64,000 nt of DNA from an uncultured Ruminococcus sp. (GCA_900543145.1 UQPZ01000004.1:62001-126000), one strand, 5' to 3'; counted from the stretch's first letter, positions 48,947 to 59,091 are shown. Made by a program: numbers and translations. The notes: generated from the sequence alone by a model not told the origin.

Positions 48947-51094
48947 TTACTGTGTTTTGATTTTTTTTCTGAAAAATCCGGCTATGCGGGCGAATAGGCC
49001 TTTTCTTTTTGGCGGGGTTGAAAAATCTGTGGGTTTTGGCGCATTTGCATAAGCCTCTGCAAAAAAGTGTTTTTGGGAATCCAGCGGGAATTCACCTGTT
49101 CTTACATGAACATATGTGCCATCCGGAAGCTGTTCTCTTGCTTTTACATTATCGGAAAGCTGTGTATTGAAATAATCAATAACCCTCTGTTTTATTCCCT
49201 CGTCAAGCAGGGGAGCGGCAACCTCGATTCTTCTGGTAGTATTCCGCGTCATATAATCCGCAGACGATATGTAAACCTTTTTTCTGACTCCTGAACCGAA
49301 AAGGTATATCCTCGAATGCTCCAAGTACCTGCCGACGATAGAAATTATCCTGATATTATCAGTTACGCCCTTTATTCCTGCTATAAGACAGGAGATACCT
49401 CTGACGACAAGCTCCACCTTCACTCCTGCCTGTGAGCATTCGATAAGCTTATCAATAAGAACCTTATCGGTAAGGGAATTGAGCTTTGCGCCGACGTAGC
49501 CCTCTCCTCCGGCTTTTGCAATATTTATTTCATTGTCCATCATTTCAATTATTTTATTCTGTAAGCACAGCGGAGCGACAAGCAGCAATCCTGAACTTTC
49601 GACCAGTTCGCCTACAGATAACGCCTTGAAAACATTGCAGGCATCGCGGGCGATCTCACTTCTGCAGGTCATAAGACAAAGGTCTGTATAAAGCTCGGCA
49701 GTTTTTTCATTATAATTTCCGGTCCCGATCTGTGTATAATATTTAACTGATCTTCCGCTTCTTTTTGTAATAAGGCAAAGCTTTGAATGTACTTTGAGCC
49801 GATGAGGTCCGTACATTACATGACACCCTGATTCCTCAAGCTGCTTTGACCAGCCGATATTGTTTTCTTCGTCAAATCTTGCTCTAAGCTCCACAAGGAC
49901 TACTACCTCCTTGCCGTTTTCTGCGGCGGAGCAGAGCGCCTTGATTACCTTTGAGTTCTTAGCGACCCTGTAAAGCGTCATCTTTATCGAATCTACCTGA
50001 GGGTCGTTTGCAGCTTCCTCCAACAGACGTATAAAGGGTCTGATTGATTCGTATGGATATGAAAGGAATATATCGCCTTTATCTATCTGCTGCATCATCG
50101 GAACGCTGCTCTGAACCATACGGGACTGCTGAGGCTCGGCTTTGGGAAAGAACAGCTCCTTACGTTCGGAGGTCTTAGCAAATACTGAAAATACATATTT
50201 GAAATCCAGCGGAGTTTTTTCAATAAACGTCTGTTTTTTTGTAAGCTCAAGTCTTAAAAGCAATTCGCCGAGAGTAAGTTCCGAAAGCGTCTTTGAAAGC
50301 TGCAGTCTGACCGGACATAATCTTTTCCTTTTACTGATAAGCACGGACATATTCTGTCTGAAATCCAGCTCGCTGTCGAAGCTCTCGTCTACGTCAATAT
50401 CGGCGTTTCTTGTTATTCGCATAAGGGCTTTTTCTTCAAGCTTATAGTTTTCAAAGGCTTTGTCTGCGTAATGAAGTATAATATCCTCAACCAGAATAAA
50501 TTCTATCTTTCCGCTTTCGTCTGAGGGCAGGAAAACTACTCTTTCATATTTTCCGGAGCAGCCGATGATTCCAAGCTTGATCCCTGATTTTGAGGTTATT
50601 TTTGCAATAACATAAATATCTTCATTATTAAGGAACGGGAAAGGGTGGCGCTTGTCTATTATCAGAGCGTTAAGAAACGGTTTTATTTCATAGGAGTAAT
50701 ACGCTTCAATAAATTCCTGCTCGGCTTTGGTCAGATTTTTCATAGATCTCTGAAAAATTCCTTTAAGCTCCAGCTCTTTGTTTATTGCCGAATAGGTCTT
50801 GTCCTTTATCTCGTTAAGCGCTCTTACGTTTGAATAGATAGCTGAAAGCTGTTCAGAGGGACGCATTTTGGTTTTGCCGTCCCGTTCGCTGTCATCTATA
50901 AGCTTCTGATCTATAAGCGAGCCGACTCTTACCATAAAAAATTCGTCAAGATTACTTCCGTAAATAGAAGCGAAGAGCAGCCGCTCCATAAGCGGAACTG
51001 AGCTGTCCTGAGCCTCTTCCAGAACTCTGCTGTTAAATTTCAGCCATGACAGTTCTCTGTTATCATAAACCTTTTTAGACATTTCTACGATCAT
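48947..51094 (-). CDS. ppk: Polyphosphate kinase 1
   Basis: Makes inorganic polyphosphate from ATP. 715 aa with the four PPK1 domains; catalytic His in RLKVHSKLCLI and the second in YLEHSRIYLFG, plus ISSADYMTRN. The N-domain begins DNRELSWLKFNSRVLEEAQD. The ATG at 51094 lies in a hairpin that also holds its GGAG; an ATG at 51082 (MSKKVYDN) is an alternative. Monocistronic. Confidence 0.94.
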   Translation of the reverse strand: MIVEMSKKVYDNRELSWLKFNSRVLEEAQDSSVPLMERLLFASIYGSNLDEFFMVRVGSLIDQKLIDDSERDGKTKMRPSEQLSAIYSNVRALNEIKDKTYSAINKELELKGIFQRSMKNLTKAEQEFIEAYYSYEIKPFLNALIIDKRHPFPFLNNEDIYVIAKITSKSGIKLGIIGCSGKYERVVFLPSDESGKIEFILVEDIILHYADKAFENYKLEEKALMRITRNADIDVDESFDSELDFRQNMSVLISKRKRLCPVRLQLSKTLSELTLGELLLRLELTKKQTFIEKTPLDFKYVFSVFAKTSERKELFFPKAEPQQSRMVQSSVPMMQQIDKGDIFLSYPYESIRPFIRLLEEAANDPQVDSIKMTLYRVAKNSKVIKALCSAAENGKEVVVLVELRARFDEENNIGWSKQLEESGCHVMYGPHRLKVHSKLCLITKRSGRSVKYYTQIGTGNYNEKTAELYTDLCLMTCRSEIARDACNVFKALSVGELVESSGLLLVAPLCLQNKIIEMMDNEINIAKAGGEGYVGAKLNSLTDKVLIDKLIECSQAGVKVELVVRGISCLIAGIKGVTDNIRIISIVGRYLEHSRIYLFGSGVRKKVYISSADYMTRNTTRRIEVAAPLLDEGIKQRVIDYFNTQLSDNVKAREQLPDGTYVHVRTGEFPLDSQKHFFAEAYANAPKPTDFSTPPKRKGLFARIAGFFRKKIKTQ

Positions 51095-51119
51095 GCTCCG
51101 AAATGGAGCATACCTCCTT
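51093..51119 (-). promoter_or_regulatory. Hairpin covering SD and start of ppk
   Basis: ATGCTCC (51093-51099) is complementary to GGAGCAT (51105-51111). On the mRNA the second arm contains the SD GGAG and the ATG. A further strong SD, AAGGAGGT, lies just before it (51112-51119), with a possible six-codon leader frame (MLHFGA) ending over the ppk start. Folding could limit translation. Confidence 0.45.
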
Positions 51120-51189
51120 ATTTATATTTAAAGCCGTTTTGTATCCGAAATCAATTCCGTATAATAATTCAATTATTAATATATATTTA

Positions 51190-51218
51190 ATTATATTGTA
51201 TTTTGTCATTAAAGTCAA
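51190..51218 (-). promoter_or_regulatory. ppk promoter
   Basis: Minus strand TTGACT (51213-51218), 17 bp, TATAAT (51190-51195); gives a leader of about 90 nt. Confidence 0.75.
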
Positions 51219-51353
51219 TAAGAACAATGTAAAATAATATGTAAAAAGGGTCTGATAGATACAGCCTTATTTTAGTGCTATATGCAAAAACAATAAAGTA
51301 TATTGATTTTATTTGTGCGTTATAACGGAATGAAAATAATATTGAAAAAGCAC

Positions 51354-51382
51354 TTTACAAATTATATTTTGTATGTTATAAT
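51354..51382 (+). promoter_or_regulatory. carA promoter
   Basis: TTTACA (51354-51359), 17 bp, TATAAT (51377-51382). The leader is only about 35 nt, so there is no room for a PyrR attenuator. Confidence 0.75.
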
Positions 51383-51422
51383 TGTAATCGTAAAAATTTG
51401 CGCAAAAAAGGAGGAGCTATAG

Positions 51423-52496
51423 GTGCAGAAAGCATATCTTATATTGGAGAACGGTATGATATTTGAAGGTAAAAGCTTCGGAGCTTGCGGCGAGGCTGTC
51501 GGTGAAATAGTTTTTACTACTGCAATGACCGGCTATTTGGAAACGCTTACGGACCCCAGCTACTACGGTCAGATCGTTGTTCAGACTTTTCCCTTGATCG
51601 GTAATTACGGTGTTATTCCCGTTGATTTTGAAAGCGGTCGTCCGAACGTTAAAGCTTATATTGTTAGAGATTGGTGTCAGGAGCCTAGCAACTTCCGTTG
51701 TGAGGGTGATCTTGACACTTTTTTAAAGCAAAATAATATCGTGGGACTTTATGGTATTGATACCCGTCAGCTTACTAAGATAGTAAGGGAATCGGGAGTT
51801 ATGAACGGAAAAATAGTACCCGAGGGATCAGGCTTCAGCTTTGATGATCTAAAAAATTATAAGATCAAAGAGGCTGTTAAAAATACTACCTGTAATAAGG
51901 AAGAGATTTTTGCTCCTGACGGAGAGGTTAAAAGAAAAGTATGTCTTTTTGACTTCGGTGCAAAGGATAATATAAGACGAGAGCTTGTTAAAAGAGGCTG
52001 CGAGGTAACAGTCGTTCCGGCTTATACAAAATGCGAAAGGATCGAGGAGCTTGCTCCTGACGGAATAATGCTTTCAAACGGCCCCGGAGATCCTTCTGAA
52101 AATACTGAAATAATCGAAGAGCTGAAAAAGCTTTCTGAAAAGAAGATCCCTACTTTTGGTATATGCCTTGGTCATCAGCTTCTTGCGCTGTCCCAGGGTG
52201 GTAAGACTGAAAAGCTAAAGTACGGTCACAGAGGCGCTAACCAGCCGGCTACCGAGCTAGAAACAGGAAGAGTCTACATTACCAGTCAGAATCACGGCTA
52301 TGCGGTAATCAACGATTCTATGGGGGATAACGCCAGGGTTTCTTTCGTAAACGCCAACGACGGTACCTGCGAGGGAATCACATATCTCAATATGCCTGCG
52401 TTTTCCGTTCAGTTTCACCCTGAAGCCTGCGGCGGTCCGCTAGATACGGGATTCCTTTTTGATAAGTTTATGAAAATGATAGATGAAAATAAGTAA
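51423..52496 (+). CDS. carA: Carbamoyl-phosphate synthase small chain
   Basis: Glutaminase subunit providing ammonia for carbamoyl phosphate. 357 aa; the catalytic Cys in TFGICLGHQLLALSQGG, His and Glu in SVQFHPEACGGPLD, and the N-terminal domain with TGYLETLTDPSYYGQIV. GTG start with GGAGGAG upstream. Its partner carB begins 13 bp downstream. Serves pyrimidine and arginine synthesis. Confidence 0.95.
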   Translation: MQKAYLILENGMIFEGKSFGACGEAVGEIVFTTAMTGYLETLTDPSYYGQIVVQTFPLIGNYGVIPVDFESGRPNVKAYIVRDWCQEPSNFRCEGDLDTFLKQNNIVGLYGIDTRQLTKIVRESGVMNGKIVPEGSGFSFDDLKNYKIKEAVKNTTCNKEEIFAPDGEVKRKVCLFDFGAKDNIRRELVKRGCEVTVVPAYTKCERIEELAPDGIMLSNGPGDPSENTEIIEELKKLSEKKIPTFGICLGHQLLALSQGGKTEKLKYGHRGANQPATELETGRVYITSQNHGYAVINDSMGDNARVSFVNANDGTCEGITYLNMPAFSVQFHPEACGGPLDTGFLFDKFMKMIDENK

Positions 52497-52509
52497 GGAG
52501 TGAAGTTTC

Positions 52510-55500
52510 ATGCCTTTGAATAAAGATATAAAGCGGGTACTGGTAATAGGCTCAGGTCCTATAGTCATAGGTCAGGCGGCAGAGTTCGATTATGCCGGAA
52601 CTCAGGCTTGCCGGGCTTTGAAGGAAGAGGGACTAGAGGTTATTCTTATTAATTCCAATCCCGCAACGATCATGACCGATAAGGCTATGGCGGACAAGAT
52701 CTATATCGAGCCGCTAACGCTTGAAACAGTCAAGAGGGTAATTAAAAAGGAACGTCCCGACAGTCTTTTGTCTACCCTTGGAGGTCAGACAGGCCTGACC
52801 CTTTCAATGCAGCTTGCAAAAGAGGGCTTCCTTGACAAATACAACGTAAAGCTTCTCGGAGCAAATCCCGAAACGATCGACAAGGCTGAGGACAGGCAGA
52901 TGTTCAAGGATACTATGGAGTCTATCGACCAGCCTTGTATCCCTTCGCTTGTTGTAAATACGGTTGAGGATGCGGTCGATTTTGCAAACCAGGAGGGAAT
53001 AGGCTATCCGCTTATTATCCGTCCGGCATTTACACTCGGAGGTACCGGCGGCGGTATCGTACATAACGAGGAGGAGCTGCGGGAAATAACACGCAACGGT
53101 CTGTATCTTTCACCTATAACCCAGGTTCTTGTTGAAAAGTGCATATCCGGCTGGAAAGAGATCGAATTTGAGGTAATGCGTGATTCAAAGGGCAACGTTA
53201 TAACCGTCTGCTCAATGGAAAACTTTGACCCTGTAGGAGTTCATACGGGAGATTCTATTGTTATAGCACCCTGCGTAACGCTTGCGGATAAGGAATATCA
53301 GATGCTGCGTTCGGCGGCGCTTAAAATTATAGATACCTTAAAGGTAGAGGGCGGCTGCAACTGCCAGTTTGCCCTTAATCCCGACAGCTTTGAGTACGCC
53401 GTTATCGAGGTAAACCCCAGAGTTTCGCGTTCTTCGGCTCTTGCGTCAAAGGCTACCGGCTATCCTATCGCAAAGGTTGCCGCTAAGATAGCTATCGGCT
53501 ATACTCTTGACGAGATAAAGAATGCCGTTACCGGGAAAACCTACGCCTGCTTTGAGCCGGCTCTTGACTATGTAGTTGTAAAGCTTCCTAAGTGGCCGTT
53601 TGACAAGTTCGTTTATGCAAAACGTGAGCTGGGTACCCAGATGAAGGCTACCGGAGAAGTAATGGCTATAGGAACGACCTTTGAGCAGGCTATTATGAAA
53701 GCGGTAAGAGGAGCTGAGATAGGTCATGACTGTCTTATCTCTCCTAAAATGGCTGACTTGTCCGATGAAACGGTAAAAAGCCGCCTGCATGACTGCAATG
53801 ACGAAAGACTGTTCGTTGTTTACGAGGCTTTAAGGCGCGGAGTAACAGTTGACGAAATACATGACATCACTAAAATTGACGAGTGGTTCCTTAACAAGCT
53901 CTGCAAGCTTATCGCTGTTGAAAGGGAGCTTGCAAAGGGCGGAGTATCCTATGAGCTTTATCATGAAGCTAAAAAGCTGGGATATCTTGACAAGGTTATT
54001 GAAAAAATATCCGGTGAAAAGATCGAAAAGCCGCTTAACGCAGTATATAAAATGGTTGATACCTGTGCGGCTGAGTTTGCTGCAATGACTCCTTACTTCT
54101 ATTCAACCTATGATACAGAGGACGAGGCTGAAGAATTTATTAAGTCTAGACATACAGGAAACAAGACGGTTATTGTTTTCGGCTCAGGTCCTATCAGAAT
54201 AGGTCAGGGAATAGAGTTTGACTATGCTTCTGTTCACTGTGTTTGGGCGCTTAAAGAAAAGGGCTTTGACGTAGTTATAGTAAACAACAACCCTGAAACT
54301 GTTTCAACGGACTTCGATACTGCCGACAGACTATATTTCGAGCCTCTTACAAATGAGGACGTTATGAATATCATAAGGATAGAAAAGCCGTACGGCGTTG
54401 TGGTTGCTTTCGGCGGACAGACGGCTATCAAGCTTACAAAGCATCTTGCGGCTAACGGAGTAAATATTCTCGGAACTCCTCCCGATTCGATAGACGCAGC
54501 CGAGGATAGAGAGCGCTTTGACGAACTGCTTGAAAATCTTCAGATAAAGCGTCCTGAGGGTTATACGGTAATGACAGCCGAGGAGGCTCTTGAGATAGCA
54601 AACCGTATCAGTTACCCTGTTCTTATGCGTCCGTCTTATGTTCTCGGCGGTCAGAATATGATCATAGCATTTAACGACGACGATATAAAAGAGTATATGG
54701 AGATCATTCTCAATCAGGGCATAGAGAACCCGGTTCTTATAGATAAGTACCTGATGGGAACTGAGATAGAAGTAGACGCTATCTGCGACGGTGAGGATAT
54801 TCTTATTCCGGGTATTATGGAGCATATTGAAAGAGCGGGAATTCACTCCGGCGACTCCATAGCTGTTTATCCTGCATGGAACGTTTCAGATAAGCTTACC
54901 GAAAGAATTATCGATTGCTCAAAGCGCCTTGCGGTTTCGCTGAATACAAAGGGTCTGGTAAATATTCAGTATCTTATCTATCATGACGAGCTTTATGTTA
55001 TCGAGGTAAATCCCCGTTCCTCCAGAACTATCCCGTATATTTCCAAGGTTACGGGAGTTCCTATGGTAGACCTTGCGACAAGAGCCATGCTGGGAGAAAG
55101 ACTTGCCGATATGGGCTACGGTACCGGTCTTTATCCTAATTCGCCCTATGTTGCGGTAAAGGTTCCTGTATTCTCCTTTGAAAAGCTTATAGATGTAGAT
55201 AATCATCTCGGACCTGAAATGAAGTCTACGGGAGAGGTTCTTGCGGTAGCTTCAAGCCTTGAGGAATCTCTTTACAAAGGACTTACCGCCGCAGGCTATA
55301 AACTGGGCAAAAAGGGCGGCGTACTTATTACAGTCAGAAATTCAGATAAGGGAGAGATCCCACAGACGGCAAAAATGTTCTATGATCTGGGCTTTGCGAT
55401 ATATTCTACAAAGGGTACAGCGGCTGTTCTTAGAGATCACGGAATCCCCTGTGAAGAGGTAGCGAAGATCCATGAGGCGGAGGAAAATACTCTCACATTG

Positions 55501-56565
55501 ATAGAAAGCGGCAAAATAGCTTATGTTATTTCGACATCTTCAAAGGGAAGAATACCTACCAGAGATTCGGTTAAGATAAGAAGAAAGACCGTAGAAAGAA
55601 ATATCCCCTGTCTTACGTCAATAGATACGGCGAACGCTATCGCTTCATCTATAAGAAGTAAATTTACCGAGCATAATACCGAGATCGTTGATATAAACAA
55701 TATGAGAACGGAAAAGCAGAAGCTTCAGTTTACCAAAATGCAGGGCTGCGGCAACGATTATATCTACTTCAACTGCTTCGACCAGAAGATAGATAATCCT
55801 GAGGGACTTGCGCTCAAGCTTTCCGACAGGCATTTCGGAATAGGCGGCGACGGAGTTATTCTTATATGCAGATCAAAGGTCGCAGACGGAAAGATGAGAA
55901 TGTTCAATCTTGACGGCTCAGAGGGAAGAATGTGCGGAAACGGAATACGCTGCGTTGCAAAGTTTATGAGAGATAACGGACTTGCAGACAGCGATGAAAT
56001 TTCGATTGAAACTCTCAGCGGAATAATTAAGGTTTCGCTTACACGTCATTACGGCGAGGTCAACGGGGCTACGGTAAATATGGGTAAAGCTGTTCTTGCG
56101 CCGAATCTTATTCCGGTCAGTCTTGATCCTGACGAAAACGGACGAGTAGTTGACCGTGAGGCTGAAATAGAGGGCGAAAAGTATAATATTACCTGTGTTT
56201 CGATGGGCAACCCTCATGCGGTAGTATTTATGGATAACGTAGACGGTCTTGATATCGACAAGGTAGGATATGCGTTTGAGCATAATGAAATTTTCCCTGA
56301 AAGGGTAAATGCGGAGTTTATCAAGGTAATTGATGATCGTACTCTTAAAATGAGAGTATGGGAGAGGGGTTCGGGTGAAACCTGGGCCTGCGGAACAGGA
56401 GCCTGCGCTGCTGCTGCTGCTGCCGTCCTTAACGGATATTGCCAAAAGGACACCGATATTACAGTCAAGCTGAAAGGCGGAGATCTGAAAATACGCTATA
56501 CCGATGATGCAGTTTATCTTACAGGAGATGCCGTAACGGTATTCTCGGGAACTATTACAATTTGA
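52510..56565 (+). CDS. Fusion of carbamoyl-phosphate synthase large chain and diaminopimelate epimerase
   Basis: One open frame of 1351 codons. Residues 1 to about 1060 are a complete CarB: two ATP-grasp halves (IGSGPIVIGQAAEFDYAGTQ near the start, GSGPIRIGQGIEFDYASVH near 560) and the C-terminal allosteric domain (GGVLITVRNSDKGEIP, TSIDTANAIAS). From about 1065 to the end is a complete DapF: FTKMQGCGNDYIYF, catalytic Cys1142 in GRMCGNGIRC and Cys1294 in WACGTGACAAA. The linker is about 10 residues. An ATG at 55702 could start DapF alone, but no SD precedes it. dapL follows, so both DAP steps sit in the carAB operon. Confidence 0.93.
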   Translation: MPLNKDIKRVLVIGSGPIVIGQAAEFDYAGTQACRALKEEGLEVILINSNPATIMTDKAMADKIYIEPLTLETVKRVIKKERPDSLLSTLGGQTGLTLSMQLAKEGFLDKYNVKLLGANPETIDKAEDRQMFKDTMESIDQPCIPSLVVNTVEDAVDFANQEGIGYPLIIRPAFTLGGTGGGIVHNEEELREITRNGLYLSPITQVLVEKCISGWKEIEFEVMRDSKGNVITVCSMENFDPVGVHTGDSIVIAPCVTLADKEYQMLRSAALKIIDTLKVEGGCNCQFALNPDSFEYAVIEVNPRVSRSSALASKATGYPIAKVAAKIAIGYTLDEIKNAVTGKTYACFEPALDYVVVKLPKWPFDKFVYAKRELGTQMKATGEVMAIGTTFEQAIMKAVRGAEIGHDCLISPKMADLSDETVKSRLHDCNDERLFVVYEALRRGVTVDEIHDITKIDEWFLNKLCKLIAVERELAKGGVSYELYHEAKKLGYLDKVIEKISGEKIEKPLNAVYKMVDTCAAEFAAMTPYFYSTYDTEDEAEEFIKSRHTGNKTVIVFGSGPIRIGQGIEFDYASVHCVWALKEKGFDVVIVNNNPETVSTDFDTADRLYFEPLTNEDVMNIIRIEKPYGVVVAFGGQTAIKLTKHLAANGVNILGTPPDSIDAAEDRERFDELLENLQIKRPEGYTVMTAEEALEIANRISYPVLMRPSYVLGGQNMIIAFNDDDIKEYMEIILNQGIENPVLIDKYLMGTEIEVDAICDGEDILIPGIMEHIERAGIHSGDSIAVYPAWNVSDKLTERIIDCSKRLAVSLNTKGLVNIQYLIYHDELYVIEVNPRSSRTIPYISKVTGVPMVDLATRAMLGERLADMGYGTGLYPNSPYVAVKVPVFSFEKLIDVDNHLGPEMKSTGEVLAVASSLEESLYKGLTAAGYKLGKKGGVLITVRNSDKGEIPQTAKMFYDLGFAIYSTKGTAAVLRDHGIPCEEVAKIHEAEENTLTLIESGKIAYVISTSSKGRIPTRDSVKIRRKTVERNIPCLTSIDTANAIASSIRSKFTEHNTEIVDINNMRTEKQKLQFTKMQGCGNDYIYFNCFDQKIDNPEGLALKLSDRHFGIGGDGVILICRSKVADGKMRMFNLDGSEGRMCGNGIRCVAKFMRDNGLADSDEISIETLSGIIKVSLTRHYGEVNGATVNMGKAVLAPNLIPVSLDPDENGRVVDREAEIEGEKYNITCVSMGNPHAVVFMDNVDGLDIDKVGYAFEHNEIFPERVNAEFIKVIDDRTLKMRVWERGSGETWACGTGACAAAAAAVLNGYCQKDTDITVKLKGGDLKIRYTDDAVYLTGDAVTVFSGTITI

Positions 56566-56598
56566 TCAAATATAACAGGAATGTTTCTGCAGCAATAA

Positions 56599-56617
56599 AA
56601 TGCTCCGCCGGAGCATT
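56599..56617 (+). promoter_or_regulatory. Short strong hairpin before dapL
   Basis: AATGCTCC (56599-56606) with GGAGCATT (56610-56617) around a 3-nt loop; no T-run, so not a terminator. The same 7-bp stem (ATGCTCC/GGAGCAT) occurs before ppk. Might block RNases or mark a processing site. Confidence 0.4.
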
Positions 56618-56645
56618 CCTGAATCTTTTATAAGGAGACTTGACA

Positions 56646-57848
56646 ATGCCTACGATTAATGAGAATTTTTTGAAGCTGGAAAAAAATTATCTGTTTATAA
56701 ATATTGCAAAAAAAGTCAGCGCTTATACAGCCGCTAATCCCGATGCAGATATTATAAGAATGGGAATAGGGGACGTTACACAGCCTATTGCCGGCTGTGT
56801 TGTCGAGGCTATGAAAAAAGGCGCGGACGAAATGGGCGTAAAGGAAACCTTCAAAGGCTACGAGGACAGCGGAGCAGGCTACGACTTTCTGAAAAAAGCT
56901 GTTTCCGATTATTATAAAAGCTTCGGCGTTGATGTCTGTGCAGATGAGATAAGGATAAACGACGGAGCAAAGTCTGACTGCGGAAATATAGTCGATATTT
57001 TCGGAGATGATAACGCTGTTCTTATAACCGATCCTGCGTATCCGGTTTATGTTGACACGAACCTTATGAGCGGAAGAAAGGTGATCTACGCCGATTCAAA
57101 CGAGTCTAACGGCTTTGCGGCAATGCCAGACGAAAGCGTTCATGCCGATCTTATTTACCTTTGCTCGCCCAATAATCCAACCGGTTCGGCTTATACAAAG
57201 GAGCAGCTAAAGGTCTGGGTAGATTATGCTCTTAAAAATAATGCAATTATAATTTACGACGCAGCTTACGAGGCGTTTATAACTGATGAAGCTATTCCCA
57301 GAAGTATTTTTGCGGTCGAGGGTGCGAGAAAATGCGCTATCGAAATGTGCTCTCTCTCAAAAACTGCCGGATTTACAGGTATGCGCTGCGGCTATACAGT
57401 AATACCTAATGAGCTTACGGTAAAAGCGAGCGACGGTACGGAGGTTTCGATCTCACAGCTTTGGGGAAGGCGCGAGGGTTCTAAGTTCAACGGAGTTTCA
57501 TATCCGGTTCAGTGCGCTGCCGCCGCAGTTTTCACAGAAGAAGGACAGAAGCAGACAAGAGAAAATATAAGATATTATCAGGAGAATGCAAAAATTATTG
57601 CTTCTGCGCTTGATGAGCTTGGAATCAAGTATACAGGCGGAAAGAATTCTCCTTATATATGGCTGAAATGTCCGAACGGTATGGGATCATGGGAGTTTTT
57701 TGACCTTTTGCTTGAAAAGGCAAACGTTGTAGGAACTCCCGGAGCAGGCTTCGGAAAGAACGGCGAGGGCTGGTTCAGACTTACGGCTTTCGGCGACAGA
57801 GAAAGAACAAAAGAGGCAATGGAGAGGATCAAGTCTCTGAAATTCTAA
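56646..57848 (+). CDS. dapL: LL-diaminopimelate aminotransferase
   Basis: Converts tetrahydrodipicolinate to LL-diaminopimelate in one step. 400 aa, PLP-type class I fold; PLP lysine in SLSKTAGFTGMRCGY, plus FKGYEDSGAGYDFLKKA and CSPNNPTGSAYTKE. ATG at 56646 lies 9 nt after AAGGAG; a TTG two codons earlier is less likely. Follows carB::dapF, whose C-terminal domain turns LL-DAP into meso-DAP for peptidoglycan and lysine. Confidence 0.95.
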   Translation: MPTINENFLKLEKNYLFINIAKKVSAYTAANPDADIIRMGIGDVTQPIAGCVVEAMKKGADEMGVKETFKGYEDSGAGYDFLKKAVSDYYKSFGVDVCADEIRINDGAKSDCGNIVDIFGDDNAVLITDPAYPVYVDTNLMSGRKVIYADSNESNGFAAMPDESVHADLIYLCSPNNPTGSAYTKEQLKVWVDYALKNNAIIIYDAAYEAFITDEAIPRSIFAVEGARKCAIEMCSLSKTAGFTGMRCGYTVIPNELTVKASDGTEVSISQLWGRREGSKFNGVSYPVQCAAAAVFTEEGQKQTRENIRYYQENAKIIASALDELGIKYTGGKNSPYIWLKCPNGMGSWEFFDLLLEKANVVGTPGAGFGKNGEGWFRLTAFGDRERTKEAMERIKSLKF

Positions 57849-57862
57849 TGGTATAAAATAAT

Positions 57863-57895
57863 AAACCGCAGCCTTATAAACAGGCTGCGGTTTTT
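57863..57895 (+). terminator. Terminator of the carA-carB::dapF-dapL operon
   Basis: AAACCGCAGCC (57863-57873) with GGCTGCGGTTT (57883-57893) and T's; also suitable for the convergent AEC gene. Confidence 0.88.
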
Positions 57896-57913
57896 GCAAT
57901 TCTGTTAAGCGCG

Positions 57914-58837
57914 TCAAAGCAGCATTCCGGCGCCCGCGACCAGAAGAGGCAGGGTTATACAGGAAAGCAAAGTGGTGGCAGTAAATATCTCTGAGCATTT
58001 CTGCGGATCTTTATCAAGGGTTACTGCGAACATTGTGCCCATTGTAGCGGCGGGACACCCTGCGGCAACCAATATAGTCATTTTTACGGTATCCGGCGCA
58101 GGAAAAAGGTTTATTATGAGAAATACAGCTGCCGGAATAAATATAAGCTTCAGAAAGCTTATATAATAAATTTTCATATCCTTCAAGCTCTTTATAATAT
58201 TAGTCTGAGCGGCGGTAGCTCCGGCAATAAGCATTGCGAGGGGCGTATTCATATCTGATATATATTTCATAGCCTGAGAAGGAACTTCGGGCAGTCTTAG
58301 CTGTAACAGATAGCATACCAGTCCGATAATAACAGCAATTACAGACGGAGATTTCAAGGCTTTGGCAAATGATGAAAAGTCTTTTTCACCTTTCATAAGC
58401 ATAAGTCCGTGAGTCCATACCAGCAGATTAAAAAAGGTAAGGTATGCTGTAAGATAAAGAACGCCCTCAGAGCCGTACAGGCTGTTTATAAGCGGGATAC
58501 ATATAAATGCACAGTTTGAATAGATAACAGAAAATCGCTCGATTGAGCAGGTATTTTTGTTTTTTGATCTTATAAGAAACTGAGCGGCAATTATTGAAAA
58601 TACAAAGGAAAGCGCCGACAGTATAAATGCCCATAATAGACCGTTCAGCAGGCGTTCGTCATAGTCAGCCTGATATGATATAAATATAAGGACGGGATTT
58701 ACTATAGTCAGAGCAATGCGGGAAAGCTGCTTCGTACCGTCTTTTGTTATAATACCTTTTACATAACAGAGTGCTCCCAGAATAAGTATCAGGAACATTA
58801 TAAAAATTCTTTCGCCTACGATAATACCGTATTCCAT
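57914..58837 (-). CDS. AEC-family permease
   Basis: Membrane transporter of the auxin-efflux-carrier family, 307 aa with about ten helices in two halves. Bacterial members move malate, malonate or other organic acids. Start IIVGERIFIMFLILILGALC and the discontinuous motif near the end, VAAGCPAATMGTMFAVTLD, fit. Substrate unknown. Convergent with dapL; its own upstream region has no clear operator. Confidence 0.88.
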   Translation of the reverse strand: MEYGIIVGERIFIMFLILILGALCYVKGIITKDGTKQLSRIALTIVNPVLIFISYQADYDERLLNGLLWAFILSALSFVFSIIAAQFLIRSKNKNTCSIERFSVIYSNCAFICIPLINSLYGSEGVLYLTAYLTFFNLLVWTHGLMLMKGEKDFSSFAKALKSPSVIAVIIGLVCYLLQLRLPEVPSQAMKYISDMNTPLAMLIAGATAAQTNIIKSLKDMKIYYISFLKLIFIPAAVFLIINLFPAPDTVKMTILVAAGCPAATMGTMFAVTLDKDPQKCSEIFTATTLLSCITLPLLVAGAGMLL

Positions 58838-59017
58838 TGTATCAGTCCTTTCATTCTGTAAGTTTATTTTACAGCATAGTTATGAATATTTTTGCTTACG
58901 GAGTTTTGCTCAGGAAAAATTCAGAGATTTATACATTTTACGCTGAATCGGTCATACGTTCAAAAAGCAATTTGCACAATAAAATATAAAGGCGCTTCCG
59001 TTTAAGTAAATGTTCTA

Positions 59018-59047
59018 TTGACAAATGCCCCGATAATGGTGTACAAT
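59018..59047 (+). promoter_or_regulatory. Promoter of the CBS/CorC gene
   Basis: TTGACA (59018-59023), 18 bp, TACAAT (59042-59047). Confidence 0.65.
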
Positions 59048-59091
59048 TACTTTAATATCAAATGTTTTTAACGAAAGGGTAGATATTTATT

